Below are positions 47,124 through 58,475 of a stretch of DNA of 64,000 nucleotides, piece after piece. The stretch comes from Pseudomonadota bacterium (GTDB taxonomy: Bacteria; Pseudomonadota; Alphaproteobacteria; Acetobacterales; Acetobacteraceae), in the NCBI GenBank assembly GCA_021801255.1, contig JAJYYH010000015.1, forward strand, positions 1-64,000. Reading direction: 5' to 3'. Under the pieces are notes generated by a model, which saw nothing but the letters and a program-made list of their open reading frames with translations, searched no databases and was not told the DNA's origin. Each line of letters starts with the position of its first letter. Within the stretch, counting starts at the first letter, position 1. The translations under genes were made by a program, and so were the position numbers.

Positions 47124-48536
47124 TCAGCGTCCAGTCAGAATCCGCTCGATCAGCTGCTTGACGGTCGGGATGAATCCGTTCGAGTAAAATGGGTCGGTTG
47201 CAAAACGAAAACCGTTATGCCCGCTGAACATCAGGTTGTGTTCGACCGAGCGCGGATCCTCGCCATCGTGGGCAATGCTCTGCAAGGTTTTCTGGATGCA
47301 GAAGCTGCGGGGATCGGCCTTCTTGCCGTTGCTGTATTCGGGCGGATGCTCACTCCAGTTGGAGAAGCGGCACTGGCTGAGGCAGCCCATGCAGGCAACC
47401 TGGTCGGCAACGATCTCGCGCGCTTTCTCGGGGGTGACGAAAATCAGCGTATTATCGGGCGTGCGCATCGCCTCGGAAAAACCCTCGACCACCCATTCCC
47501 GCACCCGGGCGAGATCGGGCGGGGTGAAATAGACGATGCGCCGGCGCGGCCCGACGCCATATTCCGCGACATGCTCGCCGACCGGCTCGGTGGTATAGGC
47601 CACCTGACGCTCGTTCCGCTCGCGCAGTTCCTGGATGAAGGCGTTGTTCACCGCGCTCGAATAGAACCCGGTCGGGCTGAAGTGATTGAGGAAGACATCG
47701 CCTTCCTTGAGCGTCAGCAGCTTCTTTTTCCACGCGTCGCTGATCGGGCTTTCCTGGGTCAGCAGCGCCCGCGTGCCGAATTGAAAGGCGACCGGGCCAA
47801 GCTCGGGATTGTCGATCCAGTCCTGCCACTCCTCCAGCCACCACACGCCGCCGGCCATGATGATCGGGGTTTCACCGAGGCCGAAGCTGCGCATCAGCTT
47901 GCGCAGCGCCAGCACCCGCGGATAGGGATCCTCCGGCCGACTCGGGTCCTCGCTGTTGGAAAGCCCATTATGGCCGCCGGCACGCCAGGGGTCTTCGTAG
48001 ACCACGCCGCCCAGCCATTCGGCGGCCTTGCTATAGGCGCGCCGCCAGAGCGCGTTGAAGGCGCGCGCCGAGGAGATGATCGGGTAATAATGCACGCTGA
48101 AGCGGGCGGCGATGTCGGACAGGCGATAGGGCATGCCGGCGCCGCAGGTCAGGCCGTGGATCAGCCCCCTCGCCCCCTCCAGAACCCCGGTGATGACGCG
48201 CTCGGCGCCCGCCATTTCCCACAAGATATTGGCGTGGATGCGGCCTTGCCCGCCGGCCAGCTCATGAGCCTGGCGCGCCTGGTAGATGCCGCCGCGAATG
48301 GCGAAATCGATCAGCTCCTCGTGACGCTCCCGCCGCGTATGGCCATGATAGACTTCCGGGATGGCGCGGCCCTCGGCGTCATGGATATCGGCATTGACCG
48401 CGCTGAAGGTGCCGACGCCCCCGCTTGCCGCCCAATTGCCCGAGGACCAGCCATTGGAGACGGAAACGCCCTTGCCGCCTTCCACCAGCGGCAGCACCTC
48501 CACCCCCCCCATGCGGATCGCGTTGATCGCCTTCAT
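47124..48536 (-). CDS. Nitronate monooxygenase-like FMN enzyme with Cys-rich C-terminal region
   Basis: 470 residues, longer than typical 2-nitropropane dioxygenases (~320-380). The barrel includes GNWAASGGVGTFSAVNADIH, GLTCGAGMPYRLSDIAARF, and TPIIMAGGVWW with FQFGTRALLTQESP, as in the NPD/FMN-binding family. The C-terminal extension has ADQVACMGCLSQCRFSNW (three cysteines close together) and SFCIQKTLQSIAH, suggesting a metal or Fe-S site. Oxidises nitronates in known relatives; the substrate here is unproven. ATG 48536 has GGAGCAGG ahead. Confidence 0.8.
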   Translation of the reverse strand: MKAINAIRMGGVEVLPLVEGGKGVSVSNGWSSGNWAASGGVGTFSAVNADIHDAEGRAIPEVYHGHTRRERHEELIDFAIRGGIYQARQAHELAGGQGRIHANILWEMAGAERVITGVLEGARGLIHGLTCGAGMPYRLSDIAARFSVHYYPIISSARAFNALWRRAYSKAAEWLGGVVYEDPWRAGGHNGLSNSEDPSRPEDPYPRVLALRKLMRSFGLGETPIIMAGGVWWLEEWQDWIDNPELGPVAFQFGTRALLTQESPISDAWKKKLLTLKEGDVFLNHFSPTGFYSSAVNNAFIQELRERNERQVAYTTEPVGEHVAEYGVGPRRRIVYFTPPDLARVREWVVEGFSEAMRTPDNTLIFVTPEKAREIVADQVACMGCLSQCRFSNWSEHPPEYSNGKKADPRSFCIQKTLQSIAHDGEDPRSVEHNLMFSGHNGFRFATDPFYSNGFIPTVKQLIERILTGR

Positions 48537-48661
48537 CGCCGCCCTGCTCCCTCGTCTCAGCATTGCAACCACTGGCCCGTGAAGGCAAGACGTCGCTGAA
48601 GCGCTGCCCTCCAAGCAACGCCCGCCCAGAGCGATACTCTGGCGCGGGCGGCGTCGGTCGA

Positions 48662-50836
<2,175 letters not shown>

Positions 50837-50928
50837 CGTCCTTCAAACAGAGACGCGGAACGGGCGGGCGATGAGCGGGCGATCCGAAACCCTCGATGCA
50901 GGCCGGCGTCTCGGGTCGCACGGCCTTC

Positions 50929-51091
50929 GCTCCGCCGCGGCGGAGCTATGAGCCATGCAACCGGAGGCGCCGCTCTGAACCCGCATCCTGAACCTGCCGC
51001 GGGTGTGCGGATCAGCCAGCCGATATTCCGCCGCGATCGCGGCGGCCGGGCGCCTTGCCCGGCCAGTTGCTCCACGCCCCATGGCGTGGAG
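50929..51091 (-). promoter_or_regulatory. Cluster of four hairpins in the rpsO-pnp spacer
   Basis: The 306-bp spacer 50837-51142 holds perfect palindromes GCTCCGCCGCGGCGGAGC (50929-50946) and CCGCCGCGATCGCGGCGG (51028-51045), a CCGGGC/GCCCGG stem (51046-51062) and CTCCACGCC/GGCGTGGAG (51070-51091). In enterobacteria this spacer carries a terminator and an RNase III site used for PNPase autocontrol, and these stems could do the same. A TATATA hexamer at 51109-51114 is a weak pnp promoter candidate. No gene is supported here. Confidence 0.5.
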
Positions 51092-51142
51092 GTGGCGCCG
51101 ATCGCCGCTATATAATCGCTGCGACCGGAGACGCCAAACCCA

Positions 51143-51412
51143 TCACCGACGCAGATTGAGGCGGGCAATCAGCGCCTCATAGCGTGGCGCGCTCTTGCGC
51201 TTGAGATAATCCAAGAGACTGCGGCGCTGCCCGACCAGCATCAGAAGGCCACGCCGGCTGTGGAAATCCTTGGCGTGGGTCTTGAGATGTTCGGTGAGGT
51301 TGACGATCCGTTCGCTCAGCAGCGCCACCTGAACTTCCGGGCTGCCGGTATCGCCGGGATGCGTCGCATAGTCGGAAACCAGCGCCGTGCGGCGCTCGGG
51401 CGTCATCGACAT
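51143..51412 (-). CDS. rpsO: 30S ribosomal protein S15
   Basis: 89 residues, exact family length. [53 protein letters not shown] and [11 protein letters not shown] are the core S15 sequence that binds the 16S central domain. ATG 51412 is preceded by AAGGAGAGAG. Located between truB and pnp as usual. Confidence 0.98.
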   Translation of the reverse strand: MSMTPERRTALVSDYATHPGDTGSPEVQVALLSERIVNLTEHLKTHAKDFHSRRGLLMLVGQRRSLLDYLKRKSAPRYEALIARLNLRR

Positions 51413-51436
51413 CGGATACTCTCTCCTTGAGCGGGG

Positions 51437-52357
51437 TTACAACAAGCGCTCGGGCCTGAGCCAGCCATCCTCCAGCCGGCACAGCCCGATCACGCGCGTC
51501 CCCGCCATGGCCCGCACCAATCCCCCTTCAGGGTCGGCGGTCATGGGAATCCGGCCCATCAGTGCAACCAAGCTGATCGCCTGGCCGTGCATCAGGCCGT
51601 TCGTCTCCGCCTCGGTCAAGGCCAGCGCCGGGATGTCGGCCAGCGCGGTCGCGACCGGAAGCAGGAGATCCGGGGAAGCGGCCTCGGTATCGCCGTTTCC
51701 CGCGATCTTGTCCAGTGGAAAAGCCATGCTCTCGTGAAACGGCCCGACGCGCAGACGGCGCAGCGCCGCGACATGGCCGAGCGTGCCGCAAGCCCGCGCC
51801 AGATCGCGCGCGAGGCTCCGCATATAGACACCCTTGCCGGATTCGACCTCGAACACCACGCGCTCGGCGTCCAGCCGCTCGATCAGCTCGAACCGATCGA
51901 CCCGCGCCGGTCGCGCCGCCAGTTCCGGCGGGCGGCCCTCGCGCGCCAGGTCATAGGCGCGCGCGCCCTCCACCTTCACCGCCGAGAAAACCGGCGGCAC
52001 CTGCATGATCGCGCCACGAAACGCCGGCAATGCGGCCTCGATCGCCGCCGCATCGGGCCGCACCTCGGAAACCCCGACCACCTGGCCGTCGGCGTCATCG
52101 GTGTCACGCGCCTCGCCGAAACAGAGCGTGAAACGATAGAGCTTGGTGCCATCCATCACATAGGGCACGGTCTTGGTCGCAACCCCGAACGCCACCGGCA
52201 GAACCCCCGTGGCCAACGGATCAAGCGTGCCGCCATGCCCGGCCTTTTGCGCATCAAAGCGGCGCCGCACCCGGTTGACCACGTCCGTGCTGGTTACCCC
52301 CGCCGGCTTGTCCACCACCAGCCAGCCATCCAACATCCGTCCCCGCCGCTTGCGCAT
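51437..52357 (-). CDS. truB: tRNA pseudouridine(55) synthase
   Basis: 306 residues. WLVVDKPAGVTSTDVVN, catalytic aspartate in HGGTLDPLATGVLP, and KLYRFTLCFGEARDTDDADG are the TruB signatures. A C-terminal extension includes the PUA-like part (AISLVALMGRIPM). Isomerises U55 in the T-loop of tRNAs. ATG 52357 (MRKRRGRM) preferred. A GTG one codon earlier and an ATG at 52336 are alternatives, and none has a clear ribosome-binding site. Confidence 0.95.
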   Translation of the reverse strand: MRKRRGRMLDGWLVVDKPAGVTSTDVVNRVRRRFDAQKAGHGGTLDPLATGVLPVAFGVATKTVPYVMDGTKLYRFTLCFGEARDTDDADGQVVGVSEVRPDAAAIEAALPAFRGAIMQVPPVFSAVKVEGARAYDLAREGRPPELAARPARVDRFELIERLDAERVVFEVESGKGVYMRSLARDLARACGTLGHVAALRRLRVGPFHESMAFPLDKIAGNGDTEAASPDLLLPVATALADIPALALTEAETNGLMHGQAISLVALMGRIPMTADPEGGLVRAMAGTRVIGLCRLEDGWLRPERLL

Positions 52358-52385
52358 CACCGGGCCCCGACGCGAAGGCAGGAAA

Positions 52386-52440
52386 CTAAGGCCAGGGCGC
52401 TGCCCTGGAGCCGCTGGGGGCAGTGGCCCCAGGCCCCCAT
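52386..52440 (-). repeat. GC-rich hairpin element (family 2, copy 2) in the truB-rbfA gap
   Basis: On the minus strand it reads GGGGCCTGGGGCC then CCCCCAGCGGCTCCAGGGC, then AGCGCCCTGGCCTTAG. It forms two stems (CTGGGG/CCCCAG and CCAGGGC/GCCCTGG) and matches copies at 33225 and 58361. It sits inside the operon rather than at its end. Confidence 0.7.
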
Positions 52441-52514
52441 CCTGGAGGTTTGCCCGAGAGGGGCGCAGCTCGACCGTCGGGCAACGCCCCTGGCCCCACC
52501 TTCGCGCCTCATGC

Positions 52515-52895
52515 TCAGTGCCGATCGAGGTCGCGGGCGACCGTGGGGGAGCGCAGGAGGGAATCGATTTCCATGGCGTAGTCGAGGGAGGTGTCGGGTT
52601 CGAAATGCAGGTCGGGGGCGAATCTCAGGCGGAGAGCCTGGGCGATCTGGGCGCGGAGATAGGCGTGGGCGTGTTCGAGGGCGGGCAGCAGGGCAGCCGC
52701 GTCGGAGCGGCCGAGCCGGCTGAAAAACACCGTGGCGTGCCGCAGATCGGGGCTCATTCGCACCTCGGTCACGGTGATCTGGGCGCCGGCCAGCGCCGGG
52801 TCACGGAAGCCGCCGCGGGAAAAAATCCCGGCGAGCACGTGGCGGATTTCCTCGGCGACGCGCAGTTGCCGCTGGCTCGGTCCGGCGCGCTTCAT
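52515..52895 (-). CDS. rbfA: Ribosome-binding factor A
   Basis: 126 residues. [20 protein letters not shown] at the N-terminus, then [20 protein letters not shown] and [20 protein letters not shown], the KH-like RbfA fold. Needed for 30S maturation in the cold. ATG 52895 overlaps the infB stop by 4 bp. Confidence 0.95.
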   Translation of the reverse strand: MKRAGPSQRQLRVAEEIRHVLAGIFSRGGFRDPALAGAQITVTEVRMSPDLRHATVFFSRLGRSDAAALLPALEHAHAYLRAQIAQALRLRFAPDLHFEPDTSLDYAMEIDSLLRSPTVARDLDRH

Positions 52896-55540
52896 GCCGC
52901 GACCAGCTCGGTCTCGAAGCACTCGACAACATCGCCCTCGCGCAGGTCGTTGAATCCGGCGAAAGAGAGGCCGCATTCATAGCCGCGCGCGACCTCGCGG
53001 ACATCATCCTTGAAGCGCTTGAGCTGCGACAGCTCGCCCTGATGGACCACCACGCCGTCGCGGAGCAGCCGCACCCCGGCGCCGCGCCGCACCACGCCCT
53101 CGGTGATCATGCAGCCGGCGACCTTGCCGACCTTGGTGATCTCGAACACCTTGCGGATTTCGGCATAGCCGAGGAACTTCTCGCGCGCCTTGGGCGCGGT
53201 CCGGCCACGCACCAGCTTCTCGATATCGTCGGCGACCTCGTAGATGATGCTGTAGTAGCGCACATCGACGCCCTCGCGGCTGGCCAGTTCGCGCGCCTGG
53301 GCGGTGGCGCGGACGTTGAAGGCGACGACCACCGCTTCCGAGGCCTTGGCGAGCTGGATATCGCTTTCGGTGATCTGGCCGACCCCGGCATGCAGCACCC
53401 GGACCTTGACCTCCTCGGTGCCAATCTTGACGACGGTGGCCGAGAGCGCCTCCGCCGAGCCCTGCACGTCGGCCTTGATGAGGACGGCGACCTCTTTCTG
53501 CTCGCCGGCCTGGATGCGCGCCAGCATCTGATCGAGCGTCCCGCGCCCGGCGGCGACGCCGGCATTGAGCTTCTCGCGCGCCTTGCGCTGGCGGAATTCC
53601 GAGATCTCGCGCGCCCGCGTCTCGCTTTCGACGGCAACCAGCGGCTCGCCCGCCACCGGCACGCCGGCGAGGCCGAGGATTTCCACCGGCGTCGAGGGGG
53701 ATGCTGCCTTCAGCGGCTGGCCGCGATCGTCGAGCATGGCGCGCACGCGGCCCCATTCGGCCCCCGCCACGACGATATCGCCCTGGCGCAGCGTGCCCTT
53801 CTGGACCAGGACGGTGGCGACCGGGCCGCGGCCGCGATCGAGCCGGCTTTCGATCACCGCGCCCTCGGCGGGGCGATCGGGGTTGGCGCGCAGGTCGAGG
53901 ATTTCCGCCTGGAGCAGGATCGCTTCCTCGAGCTTGTCGAGCCCGGTGCGCTTGAGCGCCGAAACCTCGACTTCCTGGGTCTCGCCGCCGAGCGATTCGA
54001 CGACGATCTCGTGGCTCAGCAGTTCGTTGCGCACCCGATCGGGCCGAGCGCCGGGCTTGTCCATTTTGTTGATGGCGACGATGATCGGCGCGCCGGCGGC
54101 CTTGGCGTGGCGGATCGCCTCGATGGTCTGCGGCATCACCCCATCATCGGCGGCGACGACCAGAATGACGATGTCGGTCACGCCGGCGCCGCGCGCGCGC
54201 ATCGCCGTGAAGGCCTCGTGGCCCGGCGTGTCGATGAAGGTGATCCGTTCGCCCGAGGCCAGCTGCACCTGATAGGCGCCGATATGCTGGGTGATGCCGC
54301 CGGCCTCGCCCGCCGCGACGTCGGTGGCACGGAGCGCATCGAGCAGCGAGGTCTTGCCGTGATCGACATGGCCCATCACGGTGACCACCGGCGGACGCCG
54401 CAGCAGATCGGTGTCGGCGTCGGCCGAGCCCACCAGGCCCAGCTCGACATCGGCCTCGGAGACACGCTTGACGCGATGGCCGAATTCCTGAACCACCAGC
54501 TCGGCGGTGTCGGCATCGAGCGTCTGGGTGATGGTCGCCATCACGCCGAGCTTCATCAATGCCTTGATCACCTCTGGCGCCCGCGCCGCCATGCGGTTGG
54601 CCAGTTCCTGGACGGAGATGTTGTCCGGCAGCACCACTTCGCGCACGACTTTCACCTGATCTGAACGCAGCCGGTCGAGTTCCGCCTGACGCCGCTCGCG
54701 CTCACGCTGGCGACGCACCGAGGCGAGCGAGCGTACCCGTTCGTCCTCGCCCTCGAGCGCCGCCTGAACGTCGATGCGAGCGCCGCCGCGACGGCGATCC
54801 TCGACGATCTTCTTGGGCGCCGGCACTTGTGGCTTGCGCGCCGTGGCGGCAAGGCCGGAGCGACGCGCCGGACGGGCCTCTTCCTCGTCCTCGCCACGCG
54901 CGGCGCGGAGCCGCAGCGTTTCGGTCGGCGCCGCCGGCTTCGCCGTGGCCGCGCCGCTGCGGGGCGCGGCACGGCGCGGCTCCTCGGCGGATTTCCGGGT
55001 GGCGGGCGGCGGCGCGGCGGCGGCGGCCTCGGCCGCCTGGCGCGATTGCGCCTCGGCCGCGCGCTGCGACTCTTCCTCGGCGGCGCGGCGCGCTGCCTCC
55101 TCGGCCGCCTTGCGCGCTTCGTCCTCGCGGCGCCGCGCTTCCTCGGCAGCGGAGAGGATCGAGATCGTCTCCTGCTCGCGCCGCTCCGCCTCGCGCCGCA
55201 CCTGGTCGCGCTGCTGCTCGACCAGGGCGCGCTGGCGCGCGGCAAGTTCGGCCGCGGTCAGGGCGCGCCCGGCACCGGGCGCCGGGCGGCTGGAAGACGT
55301 CGCGCCACCGCCGCGTCCCGGCTCGGCGCGTGGCGTCGCCGCCTCGCCGGGGGCCGAAGGCGCGCTCGGCGGCGCCGGGGCGCGCTTCTTGCGGACCTCG
55401 ACCTGCACCACCTTGGAGCGGCCATGGCTGAAGCTTTGACGCACTGAGCCGGCATCGACCGTGCGGCCGATTTCCAACCGCCCGCTCGGCCGGAGCGAAA
55501 GCCGCCCCTTGCCCTGATCCTGATCGTTACTCTCGGTCAT
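52892..55540 (-). CDS. infB: Translation initiation factor IF-2
   Basis: 882 residues. A long Ala/Arg/Glu-rich N-terminal region (residues ~60-290, coiled-coil-like [20 protein letters not shown]) precedes the IF2N-type segment and the G domain: G1 [16 protein letters not shown]3 DTPGHEAF, G4 NKMDKP. C-terminal domains end with [20 protein letters not shown] and [18 protein letters not shown]. Delivers fMet-tRNA to the 30S subunit. Preceded by the YlxR-like gene with 15 bp spacing and overlapping rbfA. Confidence 0.97.
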   Translation of the reverse strand: MTESNDQDQGKGRLSLRPSGRLEIGRTVDAGSVRQSFSHGRSKVVQVEVRKKRAPAPPSAPSAPGEAATPRAEPGRGGGATSSSRPAPGAGRALTAAELAARQRALVEQQRDQVRREAERREQETISILSAAEEARRREDEARKAAEEAARRAAEEESQRAAEAQSRQAAEAAAAAPPPATRKSAEEPRRAAPRSGAATAKPAAPTETLRLRAARGEDEEEARPARRSGLAATARKPQVPAPKKIVEDRRRGGARIDVQAALEGEDERVRSLASVRRQRERERRQAELDRLRSDQVKVVREVVLPDNISVQELANRMAARAPEVIKALMKLGVMATITQTLDADTAELVVQEFGHRVKRVSEADVELGLVGSADADTDLLRRPPVVTVMGHVDHGKTSLLDALRATDVAAGEAGGITQHIGAYQVQLASGERITFIDTPGHEAFTAMRARGAGVTDIVILVVAADDGVMPQTIEAIRHAKAAGAPIIVAINKMDKPGARPDRVRNELLSHEIVVESLGGETQEVEVSALKRTGLDKLEEAILLQAEILDLRANPDRPAEGAVIESRLDRGRGPVATVLVQKGTLRQGDIVVAGAEWGRVRAMLDDRGQPLKAASPSTPVEILGLAGVPVAGEPLVAVESETRAREISEFRQRKAREKLNAGVAAGRGTLDQMLARIQAGEQKEVAVLIKADVQGSAEALSATVVKIGTEEVKVRVLHAGVGQITESDIQLAKASEAVVVAFNVRATAQARELASREGVDVRYYSIIYEVADDIEKLVRGRTAPKAREKFLGYAEIRKVFEITKVGKVAGCMITEGVVRRGAGVRLLRDGVVVHQGELSQLKRFKDDVREVARGYECGLSFAGFNDLREGDVVECFETELVAA

Positions 55541-55555
55541 TGACCCGTCCGTCTT

Positions 55556-56248
55556 TCATTGCCCGCTCACCGGCCAGCCGCCTTGCAGGCCAGCCAGTCG
55601 CTCCGCTTCAAGCCGTATCGTTTCCGCCAGCCGCCCCGGCGTCAGGGCCACATGCACGGCGCGCTCGCGGCCGAAAATGCGTCCCAGCGCCGCCGCCGGC
55701 AACGGCTCGATCACCACCACCTCGGTCGCTGCGCCGAGAAACCGCGCGCGCTCCAGGGCGCTGCCGTCCGAGGCCTCGACCAGCAGCCCGGCCCGGCCGG
55801 CCAGCAACCAGCCGCGCGCCTTCTCGAAACCCGCCACCGCCTGCCCGGCGCGCCGCGCCAATCCCAGCAGCTCACCGATCCGCGCCGCCAACCCCGCCGC
55901 CACGCGCTCCCCGAGATCGACCGGCACCTCGACCGGCGCCCGCGCCGCACGAGCGAAAACCCCCCGCTTGCGGGCGGTTTCTATCACATCCCGCCGCGCG
56001 CTCAACCACATTCCCCGCCCCGGCAGCCGTGCCGCGAGATCGGGCACGAGGTGGTGCCCGGGCGCGACGACGAAGCGGATCATCCGGGCTTTCTCCCCCC
56101 GCGCGCGCGTCACCAGACAGCGCCGCAGCGGGCCGGTCTCGGTCGCCTCGTCGCTGGCCTCTTCCAGAGCGTCAGGCGTCTTTCTTCTCCTCTTCGCCGG
56201 CGAACCAATGGGCGCGCGCGGCCATGATGATCTCGCTCGCCCAGGCAT
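55556..56248 (-). CDS. YlxR (DUF448) / L7Ae-like RNA-binding fusion protein
   Basis: About 230 residues. The N-terminal part has TGPLRRCLVTRARGEKARMI followed by RFVVAPGHHLVPDLAARLPG and GRGMWLSARRDVIETARKRG, the YlxR/DUF448 domain. The second part (GLARRAGQAVAGFEKARGWL, AGLLVEASDGSA) resembles the L7Ae-like YlxQ domain. This fusion is common in alphaproteobacterial nusA operons. The stated ATG overlaps the end of nusA by 77 bp, and the true start is probably later, near LEEASDEATETG, perhaps at a rare start codon. Confidence 0.8.
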   Translation of the reverse strand: MPGRARSSWPRAPIGSPAKRRRKTPDALEEASDEATETGPLRRCLVTRARGEKARMIRFVVAPGHHLVPDLAARLPGRGMWLSARRDVIETARKRGVFARAARAPVEVPVDLGERVAAGLAARIGELLGLARRAGQAVAGFEKARGWLLAGRAGLLVEASDGSALERARFLGAATEVVVIEPLPAAALGRIFGRERAVHVALTPGRLAETIRLEAERLAGLQGGWPVSGQ

Positions 56249-57704
56249 TGGCGGCGGCGTCGTCCATCTCGCCCTTGCCCACGATCTCGATCAATTCGTC
56301 GGCGGCGAGATCGGCGAGATCGTCGAGGGTTTTCACCCCCTTCTCGCCGAGCGCGACGAGCATCGCCGGGGTCAGTTGCGCGATCCCCGCGACCTCCTCG
56401 CTGACCCCGAGCTGCTGGTGCCGCTCGGTCAGTTCGGCGTCGCGCCGGGTGAGAAACGCCTCGGCGCGACGGATCAGCTCGGTGGCGATGGCCTCGTCAA
56501 ACCCCTCGATCTCGGCCAGTTCCTCGAGCGGCGAAAAGGCCAGCTCCTCGACGGTCGTGAACCCTTCGGTGACCAGCAACCCGGCGATCACGTCATCGAC
56601 ATCGAGCGCCTCGACGAAGAGGCCCGTGCGGCGGCGGAATTCCTCCTGGCGACGCTCGCTCTCCTCGGCCTCGGTGAGGATGTCGATGTCCCAGCGGGTG
56701 AGCTGGCTGGCGAGGCGCACATTCTGCCCGCGCCGGCCGATCGCCAAGGATAACTGGTCATCGGGGACGACGACTTCCACCCGTCCCGCTTCCTCGTCCA
56801 TCACCACCTTCGTCACCTCCGCCGGTGCCAGGGCGTTGACGACAAAAGTCGCCGCTTGCGGGCTCCAGGGAATAATGTCGATTTTTTCGCCCTGTAGCTC
56901 CTGCACCACCGCCTGGACACGCGAGCCGCGCATGCCGACGCAGGCGCCGACCGGGTCGATCGAGGAATCGCGCGAGATCACCGCCATCTTGGCGCGTGAG
57001 CCAGGGTCGCGCGCCACCGCCTTGATCTCGATGATGCCGTCATAAATCTCCGGCACCTCCTGGGCGAACAGCTTGGCGAGGAAATTGGGGTGGGTGCGCG
57101 AGAGAAAAATCTGCGGCCCGCGCGGCTCGTTGCGCACGTCGTGGATATAGGCGCGCACCCGGTCGCCGTTGCGGAAACTCTCGCGCGGGATCAACTCGTC
57201 GCGCCGCAGCAAGGCCTCGGCGCGGCCGAGATCGACCATGAGATTGCCGTATTCGGTGCGCTTGACGGTGCCGTTGACGATCTCGCCGATGCGGTCCTTG
57301 TATTCGTCGTATTGCCGCTTGCGCTCGTATTCACGCACCCGCTGCACGATCACCTGCTTCGCGGTCTGCGCCGCAATACGGCCGAAATCGATTGGCGGCA
57401 GGGGATCGACGAGATGGCCGCCAAGCTCGATATCGGGCTTGAACTTGCGCGCAATGTGGAGCGGGATTTGCGTCTCCTCGTTCTCCACCGTCTCGACCGC
57501 CTCGGTCCAGCGCGACAGATGCACCTCGCCGGTTTTCTTGTCGATAGTGGCGCGGATGTCCTTCTCATGGCCGTATTTGGCGCGGCCGGCCTTCTGGATG
57601 GCCTGCTCCATGGCCTCCAGCACCTCGTCGCGTTCGATCGATTTCTCGCGCGCGACGGCATCGGCCACCAGCAGCAGTTCGGGGCGGGCGATCGCGGTGT
57701 CCAT
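56172..57704 (-). CDS. nusA: Transcription termination/antitermination factor NusA
   Basis: 510 residues. N-terminal RNA-polymerase-binding domain, S1 domain ([19 protein letters not shown]), two KH domains ([39 protein letters not shown]) and a C-terminal acidic region with two helix-hairpin-helix repeats ([38 protein letters not shown]) typical of alphaproteobacterial NusA. Modulates pausing, termination and rRNA antitermination. Separated by 12 bp from rimP upstream. Confidence 0.97.
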   Translation of the reverse strand: MDTAIARPELLLVADAVAREKSIERDEVLEAMEQAIQKAGRAKYGHEKDIRATIDKKTGEVHLSRWTEAVETVENEETQIPLHIARKFKPDIELGGHLVDPLPPIDFGRIAAQTAKQVIVQRVREYERKRQYDEYKDRIGEIVNGTVKRTEYGNLMVDLGRAEALLRRDELIPRESFRNGDRVRAYIHDVRNEPRGPQIFLSRTHPNFLAKLFAQEVPEIYDGIIEIKAVARDPGSRAKMAVISRDSSIDPVGACVGMRGSRVQAVVQELQGEKIDIIPWSPQAATFVVNALAPAEVTKVVMDEEAGRVEVVVPDDQLSLAIGRRGQNVRLASQLTRWDIDILTEAEESERRQEEFRRRTGLFVEALDVDDVIAGLLVTEGFTTVEELAFSPLEELAEIEGFDEAIATELIRRAEAFLTRRDAELTERHQQLGVSEEVAGIAQLTPAMLVALGEKGVKTLDDLADLAADELIEIVGKGEMDDAAANAWASEIIMAARAHWFAGEEEKKDA

Positions 57705-57716
57705 GAAAAAACCCTT

Positions 57717-58259
57717 TCAGTTGATCTGGGGGGGATGGGCAGTAGCGGCGATCAGCGCGTCGGTGAGCACGAGGCGGGCACGGCGCATCCCGGCGCGCGG
57801 CAGCGTGACCTCGGCACCATCCTCAAGACGCAGCCGCGCGGTCTCGGCATCGGCGCCAAGCACGACGCCGCTGAAGCGCTTCTGCCCGTTTTGCGCGACC
57901 GCCATCTCGACGCGCGCGAGATGGCCGGCAAAGCGGTTCCAATCCCGCGCCCGCGTCAACGGCCGGTCGATGCCGGGCGAACTGACCTCCAGCGTCCAGG
58001 CCCCCGTCATCGGATCCTCGACATCGAGCAGCGCGCTGAGCGCGTGGCTCACCGCCTCGCAATCGGTGAGCGCGAGCAGGGCGCCATCGGCGCGCTCGAT
58101 CATCACCTGCACAGTCGGCCGCTCGCGCCCGATCACCGCGACACGCACCAGCTCATAGCCCATGCCCTCGAGCATCGGCGCGACGATGCCCGCAAGCCTC
58201 GCCTCAAGGCCGGTGTGAAAGGGACGATCCTGGTGATCTTTGCGCGCTTCTTCGACCAA
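57717..58259 (-). CDS. rimP: Ribosome maturation factor RimP
   Basis: 180 residues with a TTG start at 58259. [46 protein letters not shown] and [21 protein letters not shown] are the RimP signatures (30S assembly). The start is unusual: it lies 3 bp after the T-run of a terminator hairpin and lacks a ribosome-binding site, so a later start codon may be used. First gene of the nusA/infB operon. Confidence 0.92.
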   Translation of the reverse strand: MVEEARKDHQDRPFHTGLEARLAGIVAPMLEGMGYELVRVAVIGRERPTVQVMIERADGALLALTDCEAVSHALSALLDVEDPMTGAWTLEVSSPGIDRPLTRARDWNRFAGHLARVEMAVAQNGQKRFSGVVLGADAETARLRLEDGAEVTLPRAGMRRARLVLTDALIAATAHPPQIN

Positions 58260-58262
58260 AAC

Positions 58263-58288
58263 AAAAAAGGCGGCCCGCTAAGGCCACC
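58263..58288 (-). terminator. Intrinsic terminator/attenuator directly before rimP
   Basis: On the minus strand GGTGGCC, loop TTAGCG, GGCCGCC (7-bp stem with one G-U pair) is followed by TTTTTT. It sits between the presumed nusA-operon promoter region and rimP. A TTGCGT/TATGTC pair with a 17-bp spacer about 75 bp upstream is a possible promoter, giving a short attenuated leader. Confidence 0.65.
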
Positions 58289-58360
58289 CCCCGTAGCATT
58301 GCGGAGAATGTCTGTTTATCACGGCTGACATAGCGCCGCGACCGGCCCGACGCAAGGGGG

Positions 58361-58412
58361 GCGGGTCTGGGGGCGCGGCCCCCAGCGGGTCCAGGGCGGC
58401 GCCCTGGCCTTA
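58361..58412 (+). repeat. GC-rich hairpin element (family 2, copy 3)
   Basis: GCGGGTCTGGGGGC, GCCCCCAGCGGGTC and CCAGGGCGGCGCCCTGGCC then TTAA form two strong stems (CTGGGGGC/GCCCCCAG and CCAGGGC/GCCCTGG). Same consensus as copies at 33225 and 52386. Lies in the divergent gap between rimP and the MFS operon. Confidence 0.75.
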
Positions 58413-58475
58413 ATGCCGCATTCCTATCCCAGCGCCCGGTTCTTCGCCGGGGGGGGTCATTTTCCGGGAGCAGCC

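Noticed and set aside
53042-54664. 540-residue plus-strand ORF
   Set aside because: Antisense shadow of infB.
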